Positions 1 to 9,705 are shown, counted from the stretch's first letter. The stretch: DNA of 64,000 nt from an uncultured Acidovorax sp. (GCA_913774625.1 CAJYHL010000043.1:30317-94316), one strand, 5' to 3'. The notes: a model not told the origin generated them from the sequence alone. Made by a program: numbers and translations.

Positions 1-908
<908 letters not shown>

Positions 909-1023
909 CCGCTGCGGCCGGCCCGCAGTCGCTTGCGCGATAGTGGCTACGGGCATTCCCTGAAACGTCTCCCGGGCCTAGCCGATACGCTGGGCTGCAT
1001 CGACAACACCTCAGGAGACAGAC

Positions 1024-2259
1024 ATGGGTTTTGCTATCAAGGCAGTAGCGGCATCGGTCCTGCTGGCAAGCGCAGGCGGCGCATTCGCCCAGAAAGGCGA
1101 CACCGTCAAGATCGCCTGGCTGGACCCTCTGTCGGGCCTGATGGCGGCCGTGGGCACCAACCAGCTCAAGAGCTTCCAGTTCCTGGCCGAGGAGTTCAAC
1201 AAGAAGAACGCCTCGGGCGTGAAGTTCGAGATCATCGGCATCGACAACAAGCTCAGCCCGCAGGAGACCACCAGCGCGCTGCGCTCGGCCATGGACCAGG
1301 GCGCGCGCTACGTCGTGCAGGGCAACGGCTCGGGCCCGGCGCTGGCCATCATCGATGCGCTGGACAAGTACAACGCGCGCAACCCCGGCAAGGAGGTGGT
1401 GTACCTCAACTACGCGGCGGTGGACCCGGACCTCACCAACAGCAAGTGCAGCTACTGGCACTTCCGGCTCGATGCCGACACGTCGATGAAGATGGAAGCC
1501 ATGACCACCTTCATGAAGGACAAGCCCGAGATCAAGAAGGTCTATCTCATCAACCAGAACTACTCGCACGGCCAGCAGGTGTCGAAGTACGCCAAGGAGA
1601 ACCTGGCCAGGAAGCGCCCTGACATCCAGATCGTGGGCGACGACCTTCATCCGCTGGCCCAGGTGCGCGACTTCTCGCCCTACATCGCCAAGATCAAGCA
1701 GTCGGGCGCCGACACGGTGATCACCGGCAACTGGGGCTCTGACCTAGCGCTGCTCATCAAGGCCGCCAACGACGCGGGCCTGAACAACGTCAACTTCTAC
1801 ACCTACTACGGTGGCGTGACGGGCAGCCCAACGGCCATGGGCGCGGCGGCGGCAGGGCGGGTCTACATGACCTCGTACAACCACCTGAACCTGCCGGGCG
1901 ACATCGGCCGCATCGTCAAGGACTTCAAGGCCAAGTTCAACGACGACATGTACACCGGCGCCGTCTATCACGCCTTCGCCATCCTCGATGCGGGCTTCGT
2001 CAAGGCCAAGTCCACCGACCCGGTGAAGGTGGCCGCCGCCATGGAAGGCATGAAGTTCAACAGCTTCAACGGCGAGGTCGAGATGCGCAAGACCGACCAC
2101 CAGCTGCAGCAGGGCCTGTTCGTGTCGCGCTGGGAGAAGGCCGGCGGCAAGTACCCCTACGACGCCGAGAACACCGGCTACACCTTCGTGCCGGTGAAAT
2201 ACTACGAGCCCTACGTGGCCAGCACGCCCACCTCGTGCCAGATGAAGCGGCCCTCCTGA
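1024..2259 (+). CDS. Branched-chain amino acid-type ABC transporter substrate-binding protein
   Basis: Periplasmic solute-binding protein of 411 residues, type I fold (LivJ/LivK-like, Peripla_BP_6). A Sec signal peptide is clear: Lys near the N-terminus, a hydrophobic core and an AFA/Q cleavage site at about residue 23. The ATG is preceded by CAGGAG at good spacing. The mature protein begins with DTVKIAWLDPLSG, as expected of this fold. The two permeases follow at 2401 after a strong terminator, so the binding protein can be made in excess over the membrane parts. The pairing with an acyl-CoA ligase suggests the ligand is a fatty or aromatic carboxylate rather than an amino acid; that is inference. 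Confidence 0.9.
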   Translation: MGFAIKAVAASVLLASAGGAFAQKGDTVKIAWLDPLSGLMAAVGTNQLKSFQFLAEEFNKKNASGVKFEIIGIDNKLSPQETTSALRSAMDQGARYVVQGNGSGPALAIIDALDKYNARNPGKEVVYLNYAAVDPDLTNSKCSYWHFRLDADTSMKMEAMTTFMKDKPEIKKVYLINQNYSHGQQVSKYAKENLARKRPDIQIVGDDLHPLAQVRDFSPYIAKIKQSGADTVITGNWGSDLALLIKAANDAGLNNVNFYTYYGGVTGSPTAMGAAAAGRVYMTSYNHLNLPGDIGRIVKDFKAKFNDDMYTGAVYHAFAILDAGFVKAKSTDPVKVAAAMEGMKFNSFNGEVEMRKTDHQLQQGLFVSRWEKAGGKYPYDAENTGYTFVPVKYYEPYVASTPTSCQMKRPS

Positions 2260-2290
2260 GCCCCGGCCCGGGTCCCGCCGCGCCCTCGAT

Positions 2291-2319
2291 GCCCGAGCGA
2301 GTCGTCCTCGGGCTTTTTT
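2291..2319 (+). terminator. Rho-independent terminator after the binding-protein gene
   Basis: A perfect 7-bp stem GCCCGAG (2291-2297) pairs with CTCGGGC (2307-2313), with a nine-base loop, followed at once by six T (2314-2319). It lies between the binding-protein gene and the first permease gene and probably lets only part of the transcript read on. Confidence 0.85.
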
Positions 2320-2400
2320 CCACTGCAGGAACGAACGCGCCCGGCCGCCGCACGGCGCCGGCCGGCGCGCCGCGTTCCGCGCCCCTAGCGAAGCCTTCCG

Positions 2401-3354
2401 ATGAGCCTTGAATTCTTCGTCATCTCCCTCCTGAACGGCGTCAGCTACGGGCTGCTGCTGTTCATGCTGAGCTCGGGGCTGACCCTGATCTTCAGCATGA
2501 TGGGCGTGCTCAACTTCGCCCACACCAGCTTCTACATGCTGGGCGCCTACTTCGCCTACACGATCTCGGGCGTGATCGGCTTCTGGCCGGCGCTTGTCAT
2601 CACGCCGCTGCTGGTGGGCGCCATGGGCGCGGCCTTCGAGCGCTTCGCGCTGCGCCGCGTCCACCAGTTCGGCCATGTGCCCGAGCTGCTGGTGACCTTC
2701 GGCCTTTCCTACCTGATCCTGGAAGTGGTGCAGCTGGTCTGGGGCCGCTCCACCGTGCCCTACGCGCTGCCCAGCCAGCTGCAGGGGCCGCTGTTCACGC
2801 TCTACGGCACGCAGTTCCCGAAGTCGCGGTCCTTCGTGATGCTGGTGGCGGTGCTGATGCTGCTTTCCGTGTGGCTGCTGCTCACGCGCACGCGCATCGG
2901 GCTGGTCATCCAGGCGGCGCTCAAGCACCCCGAGATGGTCGAGGCCCTGGGCCACAACGTGCCGCGCGTGTTCATGCTGGTCTTCGGCGGCGGCTGCGCC
3001 CTGGCGGGCCTGGCCGGCGTGATCGGCGGCAACACCTACATCACCGAGCCGGCCATGGCCGCGTCGGTAGGCTCCATCATCTTCGTGGTGGTGGTGGTGG
3101 GCGGCATGGGCTCGCTCGCCGGGGCCTTCCTGGCCTCGCTGCTGATCGGGCTGGTGCAGACCTTCGCGGTGGCGCTGGACTATTCGCTGGTGAACGCCTT
3201 CGCGCGCTTCGGCGTGCAGATCACCGAGCAGAGCTTCGGCTGGCCGGTGCTCAAGCTCACCATCTCGCAGATCGCGCCCATCCTGCCCTACCTGCTGCTG
3301 GTGCTGATGCTGATCTTCCGGCCCAAGGGCCTGCTCGGCACGCGGGAGGACTGA
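2401..3354 (+). CDS. livH: Branched-chain amino acid-type ABC transporter permease LivH
   Basis: Inner-membrane permease of 317 residues, the usual LivH length, with about eight hydrophobic segments. It starts with MSLEFFVISLLNGVSYGLLL and has the family features GLTLIFSMMGVLNFAH near residue 27 and GGMGSLAGAF near residue 235. It would pair with the LivM-like protein encoded four bases downstream to form the transmembrane channel. The family is certain; the transported compound is not. It is probably cotranscribed with the next three genes. Confidence 0.92.
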   Translation: MSLEFFVISLLNGVSYGLLLFMLSSGLTLIFSMMGVLNFAHTSFYMLGAYFAYTISGVIGFWPALVITPLLVGAMGAAFERFALRRVHQFGHVPELLVTFGLSYLILEVVQLVWGRSTVPYALPSQLQGPLFTLYGTQFPKSRSFVMLVAVLMLLSVWLLLTRTRIGLVIQAALKHPEMVEALGHNVPRVFMLVFGGGCALAGLAGVIGGNTYITEPAMAASVGSIIFVVVVVGGMGSLAGAFLASLLIGLVQTFAVALDYSLVNAFARFGVQITEQSFGWPVLKLTISQIAPILPYLLLVLMLIFRPKGLLGTRED

Positions 3355-3358
3355 GGCC

Positions 3359-4672
3359 ATGAAAGCGACCATGCCCCTCACTTCGCCTTCCTCGCCCCGG
3401 CCCCTGCTGTACCGCGGCCGCATCCTGGTCTGGAGCGCCTTCGCGCTGGCGCTCGTCGCCGCGCCCTGGGTGTTCACCAGCAGCCTGGCGCTCACCATGC
3501 TCTCGCAGATCGGCTATCTCATCATCATCTGCCTCTCCTACAACATCCTGCTGGGGCAGGGAGGCATGCTGAGCTTCGGCCATGCGGTCTACACCGGGCT
3601 GGGGTCGTTCATCGCCGTCCATGCCATGAACCTGGCGGGGCAGGGCGCGCTGCCCATTCCGCTGGTGCTGATCCCGGTCGTGGGCGGCCTGGCGGGCCTC
3701 TTCTTCGCTGCGCTGCTGGGCTTCGTCACCACCAAGAAGTCGGGCACCACCTTCGCCATGATCACGCTGGGCATCGGCGAGCTGGTGGCGTCGATGGCGC
3801 TGATGTTCCCGGGCTTCTTCGGCGGCGAGGGCGGCATCACCACCGACCGGGTGTACGGCAAGCCCTTCTTCGGCATCAGCTTCGGGCCGGGGCTGCAGGT
3901 CTATTACCTGATCGCGGCCTACTGCTTCGTCTGCACCGCGCTGATGTTCGCCTTTACCGGCACGCCGCTCGGGCGCATGCTGAACGCGGTGCGCGACAAC
4001 CCCGAGCGCGTGGAATTCATCGGCTACAACACGCAGCGCGTGCGCTACTTCGCCTTCATCATCGCGGGCTTCTTCGCGGGCGTGGGCGGCGGGCTGGCGG
4101 CCATCAACTTCGAGATCGTCACCGCCGCCGACAGCGTGAGCGTGATGCGCTCGGGCGGCTACCTGCTCTTCACTTTCCTGGGCGGCGCCACCTTCTTCTT
4201 CGGGCCCATCATCGGCGCCGTGCTGCTGGTGTTCGCCTCGGTCCTGCTGTCGGAACTCTCCAAGGCCTGGCTGCTGTACCTGGGCCTGGTCTTTCTCTTC
4301 ATGGTGATGTATGCGCCGGGCGGCATCGCCAGCCTGATCATGATGAACGTGCGCCTGGCGCGCTTCGGCAAGCTGCGCGCGCTGCTGCCTTCCTACCTGG
4401 TCCTGGGCGCTGCGGCGCTCGTCGCGGTGCTGGGCTTCGCGGCGATGGTCGAGATGATCTACCACCTGCAGCTGAACGCGGCGCTGGGGCCGCAGCTGCC
4501 CTTCATGGGCGCCACGCTGGATGCACGCTCGCCCGCTTGCTGGGCCGGCGCGGCCTCGCTCTTCGCCGTGGGCGTGGGGCTGTTCGAATGGCGCCGCCGG
4601 CATTTCAGGCGCCGGTGGGAAGGCATCCAGGAAGCCATCGAGCACAGCCTGCAGCGCGGGGAGGGCGCCTGA
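3359..4672 (+). CDS. livM: Branched-chain amino acid-type ABC transporter permease LivM
   Basis: Second permease, 437 residues. The core matches LivM: LLGQGGMLSFGHAVYTG near residue 62, the conserved cytoplasmic loop with NPERVEFIGYNTQRVR, and GGGLAAINFEIV. After the core it has about 80 extra residues with another hydrophobic stretch and an Arg-rich cytoplasmic tail, which makes it longer than E. coli LivM. It starts four bases after livH stops, and its own stop directly abuts the ATG at 4673 of the ATPase gene. Such spacing implies coupled translation of a transporter operon. Confidence 0.9.
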   Translation: MKATMPLTSPSSPRPLLYRGRILVWSAFALALVAAPWVFTSSLALTMLSQIGYLIIICLSYNILLGQGGMLSFGHAVYTGLGSFIAVHAMNLAGQGALPIPLVLIPVVGGLAGLFFAALLGFVTTKKSGTTFAMITLGIGELVASMALMFPGFFGGEGGITTDRVYGKPFFGISFGPGLQVYYLIAAYCFVCTALMFAFTGTPLGRMLNAVRDNPERVEFIGYNTQRVRYFAFIIAGFFAGVGGGLAAINFEIVTAADSVSVMRSGGYLLFTFLGGATFFFGPIIGAVLLVFASVLLSELSKAWLLYLGLVFLFMVMYAPGGIASLIMMNVRLARFGKLRALLPSYLVLGAAALVAVLGFAAMVEMIYHLQLNAALGPQLPFMGATLDARSPACWAGAASLFAVGVGLFEWRRRHFRRRWEGIQEAIEHSLQRGEGA

Positions 4673-5505
4673 ATGACCGACACGACAAGCCTCCTGCATC
4701 CGCAAGCTTCCGCCGTCTCCTCTTCCGGTACGGGGCAGACGCCGGCCGGGAGCAGCGCGACGTGCGCAAGCGTTTCGGCAAGACCGAGATCATCCGCGGC
4801 GCCAACCTGTCGGTGGCGCCCGGCGAGCGCGTGGCCATCATCGGGCCCAACGGCGCGGGCAAGTCCACGCTGTTCAACCTCATCAGCGGGCGCTTCGGTC
4901 CCAGCAGCGGCGAAGTGCTGCTGCATGGCCAGCGCATCGACGGCAAGGCTCCGTACGAGATCAACCGCATGGGCCTGTCGCGCAGCTTCCAGATCACCAA
5001 CATCTTCCCCAAGCTGAGCGTGTTCGAGAACCTGCGCTGCGGCGTGCTGTGGAGCCTGGGCTACCGCTACAGCTTCCTGCGCTTCCTCTCGCGCCTGCAC
5101 GACGCCAACGAGCGGGCCGAGCAGCTCATGCAGATGATCCAGCTGAGCGCCAAGCGCGACACCCTGGCCATGAACCTGACCTACGCCGAGCAGCGCGCGC
5201 TGGAGATCGGCATCACCATCGCCGGCGGCGCCAGCGTGATCCTGCTGGACGAGCCCACGGCGGGCATGAGCAAGAGCGAGACCACGCGCTTCATCCACCT
5301 CATCAAGGAAGTGACGGTGGGCCGCACCCTGCTGACCGTGGAGCACGACATGGGCGTGGTCTTCGGCCTGGCCGACAAGATCGCCGTGGTGGTCTATGGC
5401 GAGGTGATCGCCTTCGACGAGCCCGAGGCCGTGCGCGCCAATCCTCGGGTGCAGGAGGCGTATCTCGGCTCCGTCATCGCCGCGCAGCAGGAAGGAGGCC
5501 ACTAG
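4673..5505 (+). CDS. livG: ABC transporter ATP-binding protein LivG, apparent frameshift near the 5' end
   Basis: ATPase subunit with Walker A GPNGAGKST, the signature region LTYAEQRALEIG, Walker B VILLDEPTAG and switch His in TVEHDMG, all in one frame ending at 5505. The natural start is the ATG at 4673, directly after the livM stop, which gives a plausible N-terminus (MTDTTSLLHPQASAV). That frame runs into nonsense after about residue 25, and the ATPase frame only becomes recognisable (DVRKRFGKTEII) from about 4759, one base out of register. One base missing near 4740-4755 would join the two. Otherwise translation would have to start at GTG 4762, behind a GGGAG, and would lose the first beta-strand. 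Sequencing error, real mutation and an alternative start are all possible. Confidence 0.75.
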
Positions 5506-5507
5506 AC

Positions 5508-6203
5508 ATGCTTCACATCGACAACCTGCATGCCTACTACGGCAAGAGCCATGTGCTGCACGGCGTCTCGTTCGACGTGCAGCCCGGCGAGATCGTGGCC
5601 CTGCTGGGGCGCAACGGTTCGGGCCGCTCCACCACCGCCAAGGCCATCATGGGCCTGGTGGACTGGCAGGGCACGCTCGAATGGAAGGGCCGGCCGCTCA
5701 ACGGCAGGAAGGCCTACGAGATCGCCCATCTGGGCCTGGGCTACGTGCCCGAGAGCCGCGACGTGTTCCCCCACCTCACCGTCCACCAGAACCTGCTGCT
5801 GGGCCAGAAGGGCAAGGGCCGGGGCAGCCGCTGGAGCTTCGACGACATGTACGCCATGTTCCCGCGCCTGAAGGAACGCCAGCACACCGAGGCCGGCGTG
5901 ATGTCGGGCGGCGAGCAGCAGATGCTCACGCTCTGCCGCACCCTGATGGGCGACCCGGAACTCATCATCATCGACGAGCCCACCGAGGGCCTGGCGCCCA
6001 AGATCGTGGAGCTGGTGGCCCAGTACCTCACGGCCATCAAGGCGCGCGGCGTGTCGGTGCTGCTGATCGAGCAGAAGCTCACCATCGCCATGAGCATCTC
6101 CGACCGGGCCCTGGTCATGGGCCACGGCAGCGTGGTGTTCGACGGCACGCCGGATGCGCTGCGCGCCGATGCGGGCGTGCGCAAGGAATGGCTGGAGGTC
6201 TGA
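5508..6203 (+). CDS. livF: ABC transporter ATP-binding protein LivF, with Arg in Walker A
   Basis: Second ATPase of the Liv-type system, 231 residues, normal LivF length. ATG 5508 lies two bases after the livG stop and behind a good GGAGG (5494-5498). The Walker A loop reads GRNGSGRST: the invariant Lys is replaced by Arg at residue 40. Other ATPase features are intact: GYVPESRDVFPHLTV (Q-loop region), signature MSGGEQQML, Walker B LIIIDEPTEG and a Gln (LIEQKL) where many ATPases have the switch His, as is usual in LivF. The partner LivG keeps its Lys, so one fully canonical site could remain. Confidence 0.9.
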   Translation: MLHIDNLHAYYGKSHVLHGVSFDVQPGEIVALLGRNGSGRSTTAKAIMGLVDWQGTLEWKGRPLNGRKAYEIAHLGLGYVPESRDVFPHLTVHQNLLLGQKGKGRGSRWSFDDMYAMFPRLKERQHTEAGVMSGGEQQMLTLCRTLMGDPELIIIDEPTEGLAPKIVELVAQYLTAIKARGVSVLLIEQKLTIAMSISDRALVMGHGSVVFDGTPDALRADAGVRKEWLEV

Positions 6204-6252
6204 CGCCAATATTCAGGGAGGTTTGAGGTGGCCCCTCACAGGCACGCGGCAC

Positions 6253-6536
6253 AGCGACGACGCCTTGCTGGTTCACATCCGAGTCGCCTGGGGCATACGC
6301 TGCTCGATGTCGCGCAACGGCAATTGCTAGGACAACTCTCCCGCCGAAAGCTTGTGAAGGCGGCCGAAGAAAGCCTGCGTCAATGGTCAACGGTTTGCCA
6401 CGCGCAAACAGGCACGCCATGCGATCATGGAGTGGATCGCCTTCTACAACCACTCGCGGCTTCGTTGCGCCATCTCAGTCGCATCCAGGTCGAACAACGC
6501 AGGTTGGCGGCGCAGCGTCAATCTTCCGCTTGATGA
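6253..6536 (+). pseudogene. Decayed IS3-family transposase (OrfB) C-terminal fragment
   Basis: Between the transporter operon and the heptose genes, the frame from 6301 reads SMSRNGNC, stop, DNSPAES, stop, then ACVNGQRFATRKQARHA and MEWIAFYNHSRL. This is the end of the rve integrase domain of IS3-type OrfB (intact forms read MSRxGNCWDNSPxESFF and FYNHRRLHSxLxYxSP). A TAG at 6328-6330 stands where TGG (Trp) is expected. A 20-base stretch at 6352-6371 appears inverted. A frameshift near 6475-6485 moves the last part, VEQRRLAAQRQSSA, to the frame ending in TGA at 6531-6533. No upstream transposase part, OrfA or clear terminal repeats are visible. It is a dead remnant at the edge of the lower-GC heptose block. 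Confidence 0.8.
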
Positions 6537-6579
6537 TAGGGCTACACACTCCGGTTTTCAGGGACAACCTCAGACAGGT

Positions 6580-8271
6580 TCAAGACGCTGCTGTGACCAG
6601 CGGTCGGATAAAGTCAAAGAGGTTGGCTTCCTTAAAAAGATAGCCCTGGACTCCCGCTCTGCGAGCTGCAGCGACGTCCGATTCATTGTCGCCAATTAGC
6701 AGTGATTTACTGAGGTCGATGTTCATATCTAGCGCAGCACGGAGGATCATTCCGGAATTCGGTTTGCGATCGAAATGGTCTACGTAGCGATAAGCAGAAA
6801 CTGCCGCCTCTTCATGGAACGGACAGTGGTACCAAGCATCGACGTGAGCACCCTGGTTCTGAAGGTGATCCGCCATCCAGCGGTGTAGATCCATTATTTG
6901 TAATTCGCTTGCGTAGCCGCGCGCAATTCCCGACTGGTTCGAGACTACGATGACCCTGAGGCCCATGGATTGAGCAAGCTGGATAGCCTCTGCTGCACCA
7001 TCTGTGAACGTGATGTCTTCTTGCTTGCTCGGGTAGTGCGTATCAGCGTTAATGACACCGTCGCGGTCGAGAAACAATGCCCCTTTCTTGGTCGAAGTAG
7101 AGGTGGGTGAATGTGGGAGGATTCGACCGAACACGCGCTCACATTCCATGAGTGCGAAAACGACGTGGTATAGGCTGCTGGCAGGCACATCAATGGAGAG
7201 ATTTTTTCCATTTTTATCCAGGCGATCTCGCCACAGACCGGTGCAATCGGTCTGAAGAAAACCGGTATATAGCACCCTCAGCGTGGAAGTAGCCTTCCGC
7301 TGCCATTTCTGAGCATTTTCGGGAGAGGCTTCAGCTTCGGCTGCGCAGGCCTTAAGGTATTCGCATGCGCCCCAGGAGCGCCTGCTCTCGACCGGCAAAG
7401 CGTCCATGATGCCAATGCGCTCGATAGGAAAACCCTCGGCATCTACGCCCTCTCGTTCCGCTCGCGACAGCAAGAGCCGAATATCGTTGTCCACAGCAAC
7501 ACCGCTCAGCATAGAAAAGCGGCGCAGCAGCCATGCCCATTCGAAATGATGGCCAGGCTCGTACCAGTTGCCAGTGATAGATTCGGGGTTCCATGCGTCG
7601 TCATGCACTTCTGGCAAGGCCGCGTGGTCTCGCCAGAGCATGTGCTTGGAGAAATGCTCATGCAGAGCTCGGGCTCTATACAGATCTTGAGGGCGCCCGG
7701 CAGACTCATACATTGCTAGGCATGCCTCTAGAAAATGCATCGTAGGATTTTGTCGAAGCATATTGTCTGGACGTGGAATGGCATCAATAACGCCACCTTT
7801 GTTGGCGGCAAGAGGTCCCTCCATTATTTCTATAACTTCATCTGCAATATTGAGGTAGGAAGGGTCCGGCTTTAGGCGATAGAGCCAAGCAAGAGCGAAG
7901 ATGAGGAAGGCGAGGGTGTACGAGTCGCATTTGTCATCATGGACTTTACCTTGGGCATTTATAGAAAATACCCATCGATGGGGTAGATCTTCGCGGTAAA
8001 AATAGAACTTTACTTGGTGCCAGGTACGCTCAATCAGTGTCCGGCTGTCGCGCATGCCTCGCAAGCTCAGGTGGGCCAATACATAGAGCTGGCGGCATTG
8101 CACCATCAATCGCCGAGGGATTGTTTCCAGTGGGTGGCCCGAAAAATCAAGCTTCTCGTGAAAGAGGCCTAATTTTTTATCGTACCCGTTATCGATCCAA
8201 AGAGGCAGTGCATCGATGCTTAACCAGCGGTTCACATTCGCACGTAACTCATCAAAATTTTCCATTGGCAT
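6580..8271 (-). CDS. Fusion of an AGE-family sugar epimerase/isomerase and a GmhB-like HAD phosphatase
   Basis: A 563-residue, two-domain protein. Residues 1-385 are an (alpha/alpha)6-barrel AGE domain (N-acylglucosamine 2-epimerase, mannose isomerase and cellobiose epimerase family) with VQCRQLY (Arg60), NPTMHFLEA (His179) and EPGHHFEWAW (His241/242). Residues 397-563 are a HAD phosphatase of the histidinol-phosphatase/GmhB type: nucleophile motif LDRDGVIN (Asp402, Asp404), VVSNQSG, DRKP and IGDNESDV. GmhB removes the 1-phosphate of heptose 1,7-bisphosphate in ADP-heptose synthesis, which fits the adjoining hldE and hldD. Start and hldE stop overlap (TAATG), so translation is probably coupled. 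Of the Zn-site residues of GmhB, Cys483 and His486 are present, but the later Cys pair is His499 and Asp501. The AGE domain could be the aldose-ketose isomerase of the pathway; that is inference. Confidence 0.85.
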   Translation of the reverse strand: MPMENFDELRANVNRWLSIDALPLWIDNGYDKKLGLFHEKLDFSGHPLETIPRRLMVQCRQLYVLAHLSLRGMRDSRTLIERTWHQVKFYFYREDLPHRWVFSINAQGKVHDDKCDSYTLAFLIFALAWLYRLKPDPSYLNIADEVIEIMEGPLAANKGGVIDAIPRPDNMLRQNPTMHFLEACLAMYESAGRPQDLYRARALHEHFSKHMLWRDHAALPEVHDDAWNPESITGNWYEPGHHFEWAWLLRRFSMLSGVAVDNDIRLLLSRAEREGVDAEGFPIERIGIMDALPVESRRSWGACEYLKACAAEAEASPENAQKWQRKATSTLRVLYTGFLQTDCTGLWRDRLDKNGKNLSIDVPASSLYHVVFALMECERVFGRILPHSPTSTSTKKGALFLDRDGVINADTHYPSKQEDITFTDGAAEAIQLAQSMGLRVIVVSNQSGIARGYASELQIMDLHRWMADHLQNQGAHVDAWYHCPFHEEAAVSAYRYVDHFDRKPNSGMILRAALDMNIDLSKSLLIGDNESDVAAARRAGVQGYLFKEANLFDFIRPLVTAAS

Positions 8272-9704
8272 TACGGTTTTTGCGTCCTGTTGATTGCTTC
8301 GACAATTTTGGTCGTGGAATAGCCTGTGTGAAAATCGAGCGCCAAAACTTGTCCGCCACGCGCCGTGACTTCACTATAGCCAACGATGTCGGCAACAGGA
8401 TAATCGCCTCCCTTAACGAGAATGTCCGGCATGACGTATTTGATGGTCTCTAGAGGGGTCGGAGCATCGAATTCCACGACGTAGTCCACAGAAGCGAGAC
8501 CAGCTAGAACTTCGGCACGATGGGCAAAGCTGTTGATGGGGCGTTCGGGGCCTTTGAGCTTGCGCACCGAGTCGTCGGAGTTCAATCCAAGCACCAAGAC
8601 GTCGCCAAGTGCTTTGGCTGCCTTCAGCAGTCTGACATGGCCTGGATGAAGAATGTCGAAGCACCCGTTGGTGAATACGATCCTTTTGCCATTCAATCGA
8701 GGATTGACCAATGCGACCTTCAGTTGATTGGCCGTCAACACCTTCATACGCTCTTGGCCGCAGTCGTCAAGCGCTGCATCGATCTCGGATTCGCTCACAA
8801 CGTAGGTGCCCGGGTGCGACACAGCTATTCCTGCCGCCACGTTGGCGCGATGGACTGCCTCTGATATGGAGCGCTTTGCCGATAGTTCCGTCGCCAATGC
8901 CGCCAAGACCGTATCGCCCGCCCCCGACACATCGAAGACGTCACGCGCCCGCGTCGGGATAAAGTGTGTTTGTCCACCTGCGCTGACTATGACCATACCT
9001 TTGGCGCCGCGCGTAATCACCAGATGCTGTAGTTGCAAAGTATTGATCGCAGCGGTTGCCTTCGCTATCAGCTCCTCGTCAGACGAGTAAGAACCGAACA
9101 ATCCGATGAACTCGTTGTTGTTAGGCTTCAGCAAGTAGGCTCCGCGATAAAAATCAGGAGTAACCCGCTTTGGGTCGACCAGAGTTGGAATGCCCTGCTC
9201 AGCCGCAACCGCTAGGAACTCAGGAAGTCGGTCCAGCGTGCCTTTTGCGTAGTCTGAAAAGACTACCAAGTCATAGTGCTTTACCGCGCGAGAAAATTCA
9301 TCTAGTAATCGGGACTGAGCCTGAGCTGGGAGACGTACGTCTCGGTCAACCCGCGCGATCTGCTGAGACCCGACCACAAGGCGTGTCTTCTGCGTCGTCC
9401 CTCCATGCGCATCCTTGAGGAAAGACGTATTCACGTTGTATCGCTGCAAACATGAATCGAGCGCAACTGAAGGGCTGTCATCGCCGACCACCGCCAACAG
9501 CGTTGCATCGCCACCCATGGCTGAGATGTTGGCGGCCACATTGGCTGCGCCACCGGGTCGGTTCTCTTCATGCTTCGCCGCCAGTACCGGTACTGGGGCT
9601 TCCGGTGAAATGCGAGAAACATCGCCGATCACGTATCGATCAAGCATGATGTCTCCGACGATAAGGATACGTGGAGTAGGCATGGACGAAGAAGGTTGCT
9701 GCAT
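8271..9704 (-). CDS. hldE: Bifunctional heptose-7-phosphate kinase / heptose-1-phosphate adenylyltransferase HldE
   Basis: Cytoplasmic two-domain enzyme of 477 residues, full length. The N-terminal PfkB-type kinase starts at ILIVGDIMLDRYV, with GGAANVAANI and the anion-hole motif VSGAGDTVLA. It makes heptose 1,7-bisphosphate. The C-terminal cytidylyltransferase-type domain (VFTNGCFDILHPGHVRLL, GLNSDDSV) joins heptose 1-phosphate to AMP. The ATG at 9704 lies one base after the hldD stop; a second Met seven codons on is possible. The longer open frame to 9923 only runs back into hldD. Order hldD, hldE and phosphatase fusion forms one minus-strand operon for the ADP-heptose of LPS inner core. 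Confidence 0.93.
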   Translation of the reverse strand: MQQPSSSMPTPRILIVGDIMLDRYVIGDVSRISPEAPVPVLAAKHEENRPGGAANVAANISAMGGDATLLAVVGDDSPSVALDSCLQRYNVNTSFLKDAHGGTTQKTRLVVGSQQIARVDRDVRLPAQAQSRLLDEFSRAVKHYDLVVFSDYAKGTLDRLPEFLAVAAEQGIPTLVDPKRVTPDFYRGAYLLKPNNNEFIGLFGSYSSDEELIAKATAAINTLQLQHLVITRGAKGMVIVSAGGQTHFIPTRARDVFDVSGAGDTVLAALATELSAKRSISEAVHRANVAAGIAVSHPGTYVVSESEIDAALDDCGQERMKVLTANQLKVALVNPRLNGKRIVFTNGCFDILHPGHVRLLKAAKALGDVLVLGLNSDDSVRKLKGPERPINSFAHRAEVLAGLASVDYVVEFDAPTPLETIKYVMPDILVKGGDYPVADIVGYSEVTARGGQVLALDFHTGYSTTKIVEAINRTQKP

Positions 9705-9705
9705 A

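Noticed and set aside
4673..4765. Programmed -1 frameshift in livG
   Set aside because: No X-XXY-YYZ slippery site or downstream structure evident; a missing base or a late start is simpler.
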